Below are positions 55,120 to 64,000 of a stretch of 64,000 nucleotides of DNA, in pieces. Location of the stretch: contig JAIWNE010000008.1 in NCBI GenBank assembly GCA_025331445.1, positions 10,001-74,000 of the forward strand. The letters run 5' to 3'. Position numbers and translations under genes: made by a program. Positions within the stretch are counted from its first letter, which is position 1, and the number at the start of each line of letters is the position of its first letter. The stretch comes from Blakeslea trispora. Its lineage: Eukaryota > Mucoromycota > Mucoromycetes > Mucorales > Choanephoraceae. A model generated the notes under the pieces. It searched no databases, was not told the DNA's origin, and saw only the letters and a list, made by a program, of their open reading frames with translations.

Positions 55120-57049
55120 TAAAGTGATGATACTGGCGCCTGATTTACGACTTGTGTGAGTTCATTACGTTTAGCTTTACAATCTTCTTTAAGCTAACTT
55201 ACTTTAAATTGATTACCTGTATTATTTGCAGCACAACAATGAAATTAACAGAAAAAAAAAGGAATTAAAGAAGAGTGATATAAGAATGGTCCAATCCTTT
55301 TTCTAATTTATCTCTCTATTTATATATTTCTAAAGCCAAGGCGATTTTCATTGTCTTCTATTATCAAGTAATATTCCTGTCTTTGGTGTTATGTTACACT
55401 CGAAATGGAAAGCACAGAAAATAACTGCTTAAACTTTATCTGTTGTACACATCTTCTCAGAACAAAGAAAGTAGTACTCAATAAAGAAACAGAGTTTAAT
55501 GATAACTAAAATAGATAACCATATACAAAAAAAGATAAAACACACATCTGTTTGATCAGACTCATCATGCTGACCTTCAAAGACATCTTTAATCGCTCGA
55601 AACGGCTGACAATAGGAAAGAACAATGAGCCGTTATTTGAGATAGAGGCTGATTGAACAATACAGTTATCTACAGTAATATAATTTTAGTGCGCAATACG
55701 ATAAGAGAAACATAGGCAGGAAAAAAGCAGCAGGAGAAGAACTGCTCTTTGCTATGTATGTGTTACAGCAATCAATGCAGTTTATTGATTCCTTCTAAAG
55801 ATAGCCAATACATATGAAAAGACCTATTTGATAAGGATATAATATGTTTTTACTTTAAAAATATTAGACTACTTGCTTGCTATCGAGTTGTACATTCTAT
55901 ATCATTTTGTATGTGGAGTGAACGCTATTCACCAAAAAGACCATCAAATTTATTACTAAGAAAACAATAGCATGAAATCTTTTAAGGTAGACAGTTTTCT
56001 TTCTTTAGAGAAGCTAAGCTTTTGAAAGAACAAATAGGATCAAATGTTTGATTTATATAGACAAACGACAACAACCAAGTTTGATCTGGGTACTGCTTGT
56101 GGTCGCCCTTCTCAAACAGAAACAAACTCCCTTTAGTTTATAGCAGGAGGTAAGTTATTTCATATGCCTCAAAATGTACAGTGCTGATGACTTTTACCCA
56201 AAAAATCACATTACAAGCTTGATTCCATAAATGGGACACTTTTTTATTCGAGCATATCTTTCATTGACTCCTCTAATAATGTTCCTTAAACGAAATCCAG
56301 CTCTTGCAAGGATTGCAGGGCGTTACTGGCTTCGTTTCTGAGACAAAGCTTACTTCATTAGCTTGATTATCTTACTCACTTTCGCTTCTTATTTGTAGCC
56401 GAACAAGCTTTCAATCACTGTAATTTTCTTGATGAATCTCTTTGGTAGAAGAGAGACAATTTTGTAGTTTTTAGTAATGTTCTGTTTGAGCCCACTCATT
56501 CAAAAACCATTAAGCAAAAGCTTAAATGAGCGACGGTAATAACAACTTTTATTGGCTAACAGTGTCCAATCGTATTGCTTATTACCGGCGGAGTAGCCCC
56601 CAGACACAGCAGCCCCGCCCAAAAGTAGTGTTGCGAGTAGCAAAGTGATCGGTCCTTAAATCTGTACTTTCCTGAGTTCTCTAGCAATTTCTAGCGAAGA
56701 CTATTTAGCTCCATTCCAACTTCTAGCAATTTCCTCATCATAGTTAGAAATTATATAAATATCAACTTCCTTAAGAAATAAAGAACATTATCTTTTTGGA
56801 CAGAATAATAATAGAAAGTTATCTTTTATTTTCTCGTGACTCTAATCCTCACTTCATTTGAACCTCAGCTACCCTACTCATTTTAGTAGAAAATGCGGTA
56901 TTTAAACTATTTGTTACTTTCTCGGTGGCTTTCATTTCTTGACAGCCGGAATTCACTGCTATTTTCCATTTCCAAAGCCCCTTGTCACTTTGATTTTTTT
57001 GTAATAATTTTATCCTTTTGTTTCTCTTGAAAGCCATAAAGTTCATTAT
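55120..57049. other. 1.9-kb gene-free interval, divergent promoters
   Basis: No protein-like frame on either strand. A possible 5' extension of the Fanzor-like gene (55120-55210 on the minus strand) is closed by stops in all frames unless introns are present. A C-rich patch at about 56598-56622 stands out from the AT-rich flanks. No tRNA or transposon ends were seen. Confidence 0.45.
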
Positions 57050-57921
57050 ATGCTAGCCCTTAGACGTTCTTTTCAAACATTGGCTGTTAGCTCTACAGCC
57101 CGTGCTAGCTCATGTAAGTGACTAGAAACGATCCTATGTATTCTGCTTTTTCTGTTAGCAAAAAACAACTCACAGGGGTGTATACTCTCTTTATAGTGAC
57201 AGCCATCCGTCATTATGCCAACACAACCGACAAAAAGCGTCATCCAGCACTTGACCAAGACAACTTGCCTCATCTCGACAAGGTTGATTCTATTCTCGAT
57301 TATCCTTTAGAAACATCTTCTACACTTGATCAGCCAAAGCTCTTCACTAGCCATCGTCCTTCTGAGGCTGTTCTTCATGCTGTCACTGATATTATCGATT
57401 CACCCTTGAGCTCTAGCGAACAAGCTCAATTGATGAAGAAAGCACTTGTCATTAAGCGTGTCGTCAACATGAACGGTAAGGGTAAGCAGCCTAGCATGTA
57501 TGCCTTGGTTGTTGTCGGTAACGGTAACGGCCTGGCTGGCTATGGCGAAGGCAAAGATGAAGAAGCCAGTCGTGCTGTTCGTAAGGCTACCAACCGTGCT
57601 ATCAAGAACTTGAGATACATTGATCGTTATGACAACCGTACATTGGCTACCGACATTACACACAGATTCCATGCTACCACCTTAGAGTTGCGCTCGAGAC
57701 CTCCAGGTTTCGGTATTAGAACCAACCATTATGTGCATGAAATTTGTCGATGTATTGGATTGCAAGACATCAGTGCTAAAGTGAGAGGATCCACTACACC
57801 TATGAACGTTATCAAAGCTACTTTTGAAGCTTTATCGCATCAAAAGCAACCTGAAGATATTGCCAAGATGAGAGGCAAGAAATTAGCTGATGTTCAACAT
57901 GTTTACTTTGGTGGTCAATAG
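57050..57921 (+). CDS. mitochondrial small-subunit ribosomal protein uS5m
   Basis: Exons 57050-57113 and 57197-57921 give 262 residues. A Ser/Arg-rich presequence (MLALRRSFQTLAVSSTARASS) ends at the intron. The S5 N-terminal double-stranded RNA-binding-like domain reads ALVIKRVVNMNGKGKQPSMYALVVVGNGNGLAGYGEGKDEEASRAVRKA, followed by the C-terminal domain RSRPPGFGIRTNHYVHEICRCIGLQDISAKVRGS and TTPMNVIKATFEAL. Acts in mitochondrial decoding. The length fits fungal uS5m. A CA run (57935-57947) follows the stop. Confidence 0.95.
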
Positions 57922-58165
57922 ATCTCTAATCAACACACACACACACACTAAATAAGAAAGGCAGGGGGAAAGCACAACAGCATATTACCACTTTGTTATT
58001 ATTATAAATACTCTTTTCTCCCCTTTTGCTTCCACCCTCTCTCACTTCTTTTTTCTTCTTCTCTCACACCTTTTTCCTTTTTTTTTTTTTATTTCTTGTA
58101 CAATAATAAACGCATATCTTTCTCTCCCCATCTTTCATCATTTTTATATATATATGAAAAGTTGC
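57922..58165. other. short convergent intergenic interval with CA and TA repeats
   Basis: A (AC)n run at about 57934-57948, a pyrimidine-rich stretch, and a TATATATAT at 58146-58154. It lies between convergent genes; both 3' ends probably fall here. Confidence 0.4.
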
Positions 58166-61160
58166 TTATTTAAAAAATGGTGGGTGAGATGCATGACTAT
58201 CCGTCAAGAAAAGCTGACTCATACCAGAAGAAGGATCATAATGCGAATTCATAACCACATCTTCATCCTGGACAACAACCATATCTGGACCCAAGGGTGC
58301 CTGTGTATCTGTTTGCATTGTAAGGTTAAATGCATCAGTAGAAGGAGTTACCGTGTCAGGATAATAATTCTCGGGCATTGGCTGATACGAATGCGTATGA
58401 CGGCGTACTCGCCCGTGATGATTTAGCTGAGCAAAATCAGATGCAGCTAAAGTCGTGTTGTGGTTGGATGGATAAGCAGTGTCCATGGCATTCATATGGC
58501 CATCGGATGAATAGTATTCGGTAGAAGACATTGACTGATGAAGATGTTGCTGTGGTTGTTGCTGATTCCAGCTCTGAATAGAGATGTGAGATTGAAATGG
58601 CTCAGACCATGGTTGAGAAGGTGCTGCCATAGGGTGTTGTAGGTGATATTGAGACGAGTTGGGGGATGACATCAAGGCAGCCAACTGACTTGGATCGTTC
58701 AGTTGAGTAGAAGGTGGATAGAGCGTATTGGTCATAGCTACAACTGTATTGTTCATCTCAGGAACAATCACAGGTGGATTTGTTGATGATTGAGAAAGCC
58801 CCTCCATCGACATGGCAGAAAGCGTGTTTCGTCTAGCTTTGGTAGGACTACGGTGCTCTATCTGTGTATAGTCAAGTGGTGGTGGGGCTGACATGCGCTT
58901 TTCAGTTGTACGATTGGGTGGACTTTGATAATAATACTTTGAAAATTCAGCAGATGGAGAATGATTAGAGAGCTTTTGGATCAAATCCACCGAGACCATA
59001 TACTGGTATCTGGCTTGGTTGGACATGTATGGGTTCTCAGCATGGGCCATTTCATACTTGTGTATAGTAGCAGCCATAGATAGACAATGGATTGTGTGTT
59101 GTACGCCTCGGATGGGATAACATAAAATTTCAACAGGATGCTTATTATAAAGTGTCTCGACAATGGTAGTAATATTCGAAGCAGACGTAGCACATAGTTT
59201 CCGATGAGGATAAGCAATAAAGTTAAACTCCGTCTTAGGGGGCGGTTGGTGCATATAGATCCGATGCAACAAAATGATACTAAAGTGATACGTCATGTGT
59301 AAGAAACCAACAAATGGGTCACCAATCGCCTGTTTATCCACTGGATAGTTTTCTATATCTTGGGTTGGTTGATAGACTAGCGACGGAGGAACCTCGTACA
59401 AAAAGTTCTCTAGATGAGTATGTAGCGAAAACAAGCGAGCTTGTTCTTCCACCATCTGCTCATCTGTGCGCTGGTATCCCTGGGATTGTTGTCGCTGTGT
59501 CATCCGCCTTGCCATCGTATAGATGTCCGAAAGTACTTTACCCAGTTGGATCAAAATGTTTTGGTTAGTGATCAGTTCCTCTAGAGCAGGGCCCTCTTCG
59601 CTTGTGACAAGAGGAAATCCGGTAGTACACTGATGGACATTGAAATAAGTAGCATGGCCATGTTCAATACTCATTAAAAGATCATACATGTAAGCCACCC
59701 AGAAAGTGCGACGCCGAGTTTCTGCATCATACAGAGGATCCTGTTCCACAAACTGAGACAAGCCGAGATCGTTACACATATTGACAGCCATGCCCAGATA
59801 GGTATAGGCGCGATGGAAATAGCCTGCCCTAGGTGCACTTTCTTGGTATTTGACAAGTAATAACAAAGCTTGCACTGTACTTAGTCGAGGTGCATCTAGG
59901 TATTCATCTAGTATATCCAAAGCACGTAGATAATAGTGATGACCAGGTATAGTTGATGTTGTAGAAGCTGGCGAAGAGCGACGATCCAGGGGAGAGGATG
60001 AAGATGAAGATGAAGACAACTGCGCTGTGGCTGGGTTAGAGACATGAGGGGAATGATGCGAAGAAGGATATGAATGGTGGTTATATTGGTGATATAGATC
60101 TTGCTGTCCTGTATGTACCCAACGAGAGGCTACAGAACACATGCTGAGCAAAAGCAAAAGAGAAGGTGCGTTGGTTATACTATGCATTTGTTTCAAAAAA
60201 GACGGTTTGTGTATCATGGGCATATATTTATGAACATGTTCAAAATAAACATCTGTCAAACCTTGTACCTCTGTCATAAACTGCCTAGAGGTCATCAGGT
60301 GTTCAGGCAAAGGTTGTTCAAGGCCGACAGAATAGATTGGTCCATTCTGTTGAAGGAAAGAAGCAGCGGAAGATGACATGGGTGAATCTGAGATATCTGA
60401 TTGAGTATCATCGTGGAGGTGGCGTGCATGACGACTCTCTCCAGAGATGCGATCTATTCTTAATTTGTAGTCATTCACATATGCTGCTTGTCCTATCTCA
60501 TTCACAGTAAATCGATCGAGGATAGGATCAGGTGAGGAGGTAGCATACTGCTGAGTGGGCTGTTTTAAGGATGCATGATGTGGTGCAACAGAGGCTGTCA
60601 TACTTTGCTTTACTGAGCTAGCCGACGATTCTGTCAAGGAGCCTTTCTTTTCATTCGATAGAGCATCTTCAAATATCTTTCGGACAGGTAATGTCAAACT
60701 CTTGAGTGCTTTTTCGACGCGTTGAAGTCGATTCTCGAGATTTTCCATATATTGTTTTGGTGGACCTCGTTTAGGAGGTAATTTGGCAAATACACATTCT
60801 GTGTTTGATTTTCTACAGCGACTACATGGTTGAACACCATCACATTTAACCTAAGTTGGGTAATAGAAAAAACAAGAACAAAAAAAAGGGGGGGGAAGGA
60901 GAGAGCTGTCAAAAATTAATTTTCAATGATTATCTTCCAAAAAGTCAATAAAGAGAAAAAAAAAAAAAAGAGAGAAAGAAAGAGAAGGGATGAGGGGAAG
61001 GAGACAAAGAAAAGAAAAGGCACAAACTGAACAAACTATTTACTTTTCGTTTTCGACATTCATCACAGGCACGACTGATCTTTATTCGTTTGCTGCCACC
61101 AAGTGAAGCCTTGTTTTTAAGCGAGAATAAACCTCCAACAGTACTTTTGTTTTCCATCAT
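58166..61160 (-). CDS. Zn2Cys6 transcription factor with fungal-specific TF domain
   Basis: Exons 61160-61044 and 60850-58166 give 933 residues. The zinc cluster (residues about 32-59) reads CDECRKRK, intron, VKCDGVQPCSRCRKSNTEC, with all six Cys. A linker with KRGPPKQY and a coiled coil follow (ENLENRLQRVEKALKSL). The middle homology region (Fungal_trans, PF04082) covers about residues 230-520, starting around FEHVHKYMPMIHKPSFLKQM and including the YLGMAVNMCNDLGLSQ and RRRTFWVAYMYDLLMS blocks. The C-terminal 280 residues are Gln/Ser/His-rich and presumably activating. A nuclear regulator of the Xlr1/Gal4-like class; targets unknown. The intron position inside the zinc cluster is noteworthy. 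Confidence 0.92.
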
Positions 61161-61567
61161 CTACTTTCAGATGACGATCGAGGAATGTCTTGCCTATTTT
61201 GAATAATAAAATGAAAGGCTAAAAAAAAAGTAAAGAAAAAAAAAGGGGGGAGAAAGAAAAATATATGTAAAGCAGACAGTTTCTTATTCCCGTTAAATCT
61301 CTTTCTATTTATGGCATAATCCATGCCACTCTAATCTGAAGCATTCCCGGACGTCTTCCGGTCCTAAAAGGCAAATTTAAGGCACTTGAAAAAAAAAAAG
61401 AATAGGACACACACACACATCAATGTACTTTCGCTCTGTTTTGCTTTTTTTTTCTTGAGAAACATAAGAATTTACAATAGAAATGAATGAGTGTATTTAT
61501 GCATGTATATGTATAAAATGTAATGCTGATGTTGTATAGCTTGTATAGAAGGAAAACAGGGTATGGT
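61161..61567. other. intergenic, 5' flank of the Zn2Cys6 gene
   Basis: A-rich with a (CA)n run at about 61410-61419 and a short inverted repeat around CCCGGACGTCTTCCGGT (61348-61363). No gene is seen. Confidence 0.4.
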
Positions 61568-62650
61568 CTACTTTTTCGACTTCATTTCATATTCGTTTTC
61601 TCGAGAGATAGTCGGATCAAGTGAGGATGAAGCTTGTGTGAAAGTATTGTCTCTATGAATACCAACAAAGGAATCGTTATCGTCGTCATCGTCATGGATA
61701 CTGTAACGAGGTGGTGGCTCCAAAGGCTCTTCATCCTCTTGTAAAGCATCCTCATCAGCACTATGAGATCTCAACAGTGTCTCTGCATCTTCCTCATCTC
61801 TAGAAAGCCGAATGTTCTTTGTTTGTTCTGACTTATGCTTGATGAATGTATCAATAACCCAAAATTGCATAATATTCATCACAAGTGGAAATCTAATAAA
61901 ATAGTATTTGAGTTTTTCTCTTTTCCAGTTCTTTCAATACTAGGTTATGTCGACTTACATTAACATCACAAAAGCTACTTGAAGTCGATAGTTACCAACA
62001 GTCCAGCCAAGTACCCAGTTGCCGAAATCAAAAAGCCAAGGACATAAATGAAATATAGCAATGACAACCATCTTCATAATCAGTAAACTAAGTACATACA
62101 CTAACAACTGCTTCCCCCATCGCTTCAGTTGATCTGTCAAGGGAGGTTCGCCATAGACGCCACTTTGAAATCCTGATAGCCTCCAATACGCAATAAGGTA
62201 TTTAAATGCAGTCAAAATAAGCCATAGAATACCAATACCAATGGTTGTATCAACAAAAATATTCAGAAAGTACCTAATCAACATATAGATTCTTTAGAAA
62301 ACTCTTGCCTAATTTCTCTCCTTTTCTTTCTTTCTTGACATGTTGCTCACGTAATTTACCATACACAAGGATTGGATCGATCGCCACCTTCTTCTTTAGG
62401 ATCTAAGCCAAAGAAGACAGCTGCTATTACGTTAAGAGAATGAATCATAACACCACCTGCTAACTGCTTGCTAACATCCAGTGCCCTATTGATTGGTGCT
62501 ATTCTGCTCAGTTGTCTGTCGTGTCGTAAAGACAATAGCTTACCAAATTCGTATAGGTCGTCTTGGCTCTTCTCTTTGTCGTTTGTAGATTAAAGTGGAG
62601 AAAGCTGTAGTTGCTAGGCAAAGTTGAATAAAGATGCCGAACCCATCCAT
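61568..62650 (-). CDS. STIMATE/TMEM110-like ER membrane protein
   Basis: Exons 62650-62544, 62485-62360, 62273-61959 and 61892-61568 give 290 residues. The start is MDGFGIFIQLCLATTAFSTLIYKRQREEPRRPIRIW, with the basic RRPIRIW block; VSKQLAGGVMIHSLNVIAAVFFG follows, then CVWYFLNIFVDTTIGIGILW. This order (RRPWxxWxxDVSKQ, then xNxxLDTTxG) is that of STIMATE-family proteins. About five membrane spans are followed by an acidic tail of about 90 residues rich in Asp/Glu. Animal STIMATE (TMEM110) works with STIM1 in store-operated Ca2+ entry at ER-plasma membrane contacts; the fungal role is unknown. It is divergent from REV1, 224 bp apart. Confidence 0.85.
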
Positions 62651-62874
62651 AAGCTGGCAACCACCCTCAGGCAGCTCTTCTTCTGGCGAGCGAATAGACA
62701 GCATATAAGATTAACAATAACAATAAAAGAAAGCAAGAAAAGAGAAAGAAAGAGAGAAAGGAGCGAAGAAAAAAAAAAAAGCTGGACTCTTTCTACCCAA
62801 TCAAATACTCGAAACTGAAATTGGGTTTGGACCAAATTCTGAGCTAGCATTTTTCTTTAGCTGCGAAAACCACC

Positions 62875-64000
62875 ATGAGCAAAGGAGAAGGATCGAAAGA
62901 TCCCTATGGCGCAATCAACTTTGGAGAGTTCCGAAAGTACATGCAGAACAAGCAGAATAAGCTAAAGCGGCAGCAAAAAGAACTGTAAGGCAGCCATGAC
63001 TGAGATTTCTCTTTATATATATGCTCATTCCATTCTTCACAACAGGAGTGATCAAGCTAGTCAGGAACGACTTCAAATCTTTACGGGCCTATCTATTCAT
63101 ATTAACGGATACACTAGCCCTCCTTCAAGTGAGCTTCGCCGTATGATCCTGCAACATGGTGGAGACTACCAGCATTATTGTAAGAAAATAGGCACAGCAT
63201 TTTTTTTAATCTGAATTAATCTTTTTTTCTTTTTTGGGATGGATAGTAAAAAAACTTAGTGTAACGCATATTATTGCTACCAACTTAACTCACTCAAAAG
63301 TCAAAGAGTTTCGGTAAGATCGTGCTAGTTTGGCATAAATGTATAGTCGCACTGATAGTTTATAAGATCTTATAAAATTGTCAAGCCCGAATGGATTGTT
63401 GAGTCCATAGCTGCTAAGCGACTGCTGCCATGGCAAAACTATCGACTGACAGTTATATCAACGAAACAGAAAGAGCTAGGATTTGCTTCTACAAAGAGTC
63501 GATCATTGAACAACACAATGCCGTCTAAAGAATGGGCTCGCGAGACTTCGACAGCCAACCCAGACTTTATCAAGCATTATTACGAAACTTCGAGACTACA
63601 TTATCTGTCTACTCGGAAAGAAGAACTGAAAGATATTGTAAACCAGATGCAAAGCAGATTCAAAAAAGATCAAAGCCAAACTGTATCACTTCATCGGGTA
63701 GTCATGTAAAGTTAGAAATCTTTAACAGACATGCATTGTTTAGCGCTTACATCGAAACGTAGGCACATCGATTTTGATTGCTTTTTTGCGTCTGTTGGTA
63801 TTAAAGATCGCCCTGAGTTAAAGGACAAGCCAGTAAGTAGTTTTGAGATGCATGTTGTATTTTACACTAAACATGGTTAGGTGGCTGTATCACATAGCAA
63901 ATCAGCAAATGAAGACTCCTCAAGCGATGTAGGTAATGTATACATCCGTTTTACTTTTCTCGAAGCGAGGAGAAAATAAACATGTTACTTATTTGATGTT
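62875..64000 (+). CDS. REV1: REV1-type DNA repair deoxycytidyl transferase, 5' part only
   Basis: Partial, running off the right end. Exons: 62875-62984, 63046-63179, 63247-63313, 63367-63705, 63763-63832 and 63881-63932, the last ending at a GTAATG donor. The N-terminus MSKGEGSKDPYGAINFGEFRKYM is followed by a BRCT domain (LQIFTGLSIHINGYTSPPSSELRRMILQHGGDY, then VTHIIATNLTHSKVKEF and YKIVKPEWIVESIAAKRLLPW). After SRLHYLST comes the start of the Y-family polymerase domain, RVVMHIDFDCFFASV, with the two metal-binding Asp, then LKDKPVAVSHS. REV1 acts in translesion DNA synthesis. The 57-bp intron 63706-63762 was chosen because it restores MHIDFDCFF. The rest of the gene is outside the window. 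Confidence 0.92.

Noticed and set aside
61340..61370. Inverted repeat ACCGGAAGACGTCCGGGA as a regulatory site
   Set aside because: Only an imperfect short palindrome; noted in the intergenic entry but no function can be supported.
2900..62600. CRISPR-like arrays or phage genes
   Set aside because: No regularly spaced repeats and no phage genes; a eukaryotic chromosome segment.
63833..63880. Possible REV1 stop in the last exons
   Set aside because: Stops occur only inside introns with good GT-AG sites; the coding frame stays open to the window end.

Overview
The window looks like nuclear DNA of an early-diverging fungus, most likely Mucoromycota (Mucorales). The reasons are: AT-rich intergenic DNA with homopolymer runs; many short introns (about 55-80 bp, mostly GT-AG) that rejoin open frames; fungal-type proteins (Zn2Cys6 regulator, KRE9/KNH1-like GPI protein, Mmm1, Mcp1-like, Get2-like); and DIRS-type and Fanzor-type mobile genes. 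There are no bacterial features, no rRNA or tRNA that I could recognise, and no CRISPR array. Exon joins were worked out by hand from splice sites and reading-frame continuity. Species-level assignment is not possible from this sequence alone.

Layout. 1-3.6 kb: decayed coding remnants and a broken Tc1/mariner-like transposase. 3.6-9 kb: a GPI-anchored wall protein, a TMEM198-like membrane protein and a PWWP chromatin protein. 9.24-10.6 kb: a complete TIR element (TA target duplication, 62-bp TIRs) carrying an OTU-protease-like frame. 12.2-23.6 kb: MPDU1-like, hotdog thioesterase, GT2 glycosyltransferase, exosome Rrp42, GNAT acetyltransferase, a SAC3/PCI-like protein and an F-box protein. 23.7-36.2 kb: a compact block with PMCA Ca2+-ATPase, Fcp1 CTD phosphatase, Prp40, Mmm1, a PAS protein, a Get2-like protein and a mitoribosomal protein. 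36.3-37.8 kb: an internally deleted DIRS-like retroelement with matching inverted terminal repeats. 38.5-50.3 kb: a double-BTB/CAP-Gly protein, a PlsC-type acyltransferase, Sec61 alpha, Mcp1-like, a C2 protein, an RNase III-fold mitoribosomal protein and the NDUFS8 complex I subunit. 51-55.1 kb: a very large Fanzor-like (eukaryotic TnpB/OMEGA family) gene. 57-64 kb: mitochondrial uS5, a Zn2Cys6 regulator, a STIMATE-like ER protein and the 5' part of REV1.

How the genes fit together. Most are unrelated housekeeping genes packed tightly, in places with only 6 or 14 bp between convergent stop codons. Recurrent themes are mitochondrial function (Mmm1, Mcp1-like, uS5m, L51/S25-type and RNase III-type mitoribosomal proteins, NDUFS8, possibly the thioesterase), ER and secretory biogenesis (Sec61, Get2-like, MPDU1-like, STIMATE-like) and RNA polymerase II/RNA processing (Fcp1, Prp40, Rrp42). 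Four mobile-element segments interrupt this background. The Fanzor-like gene is the most notable item in the window.
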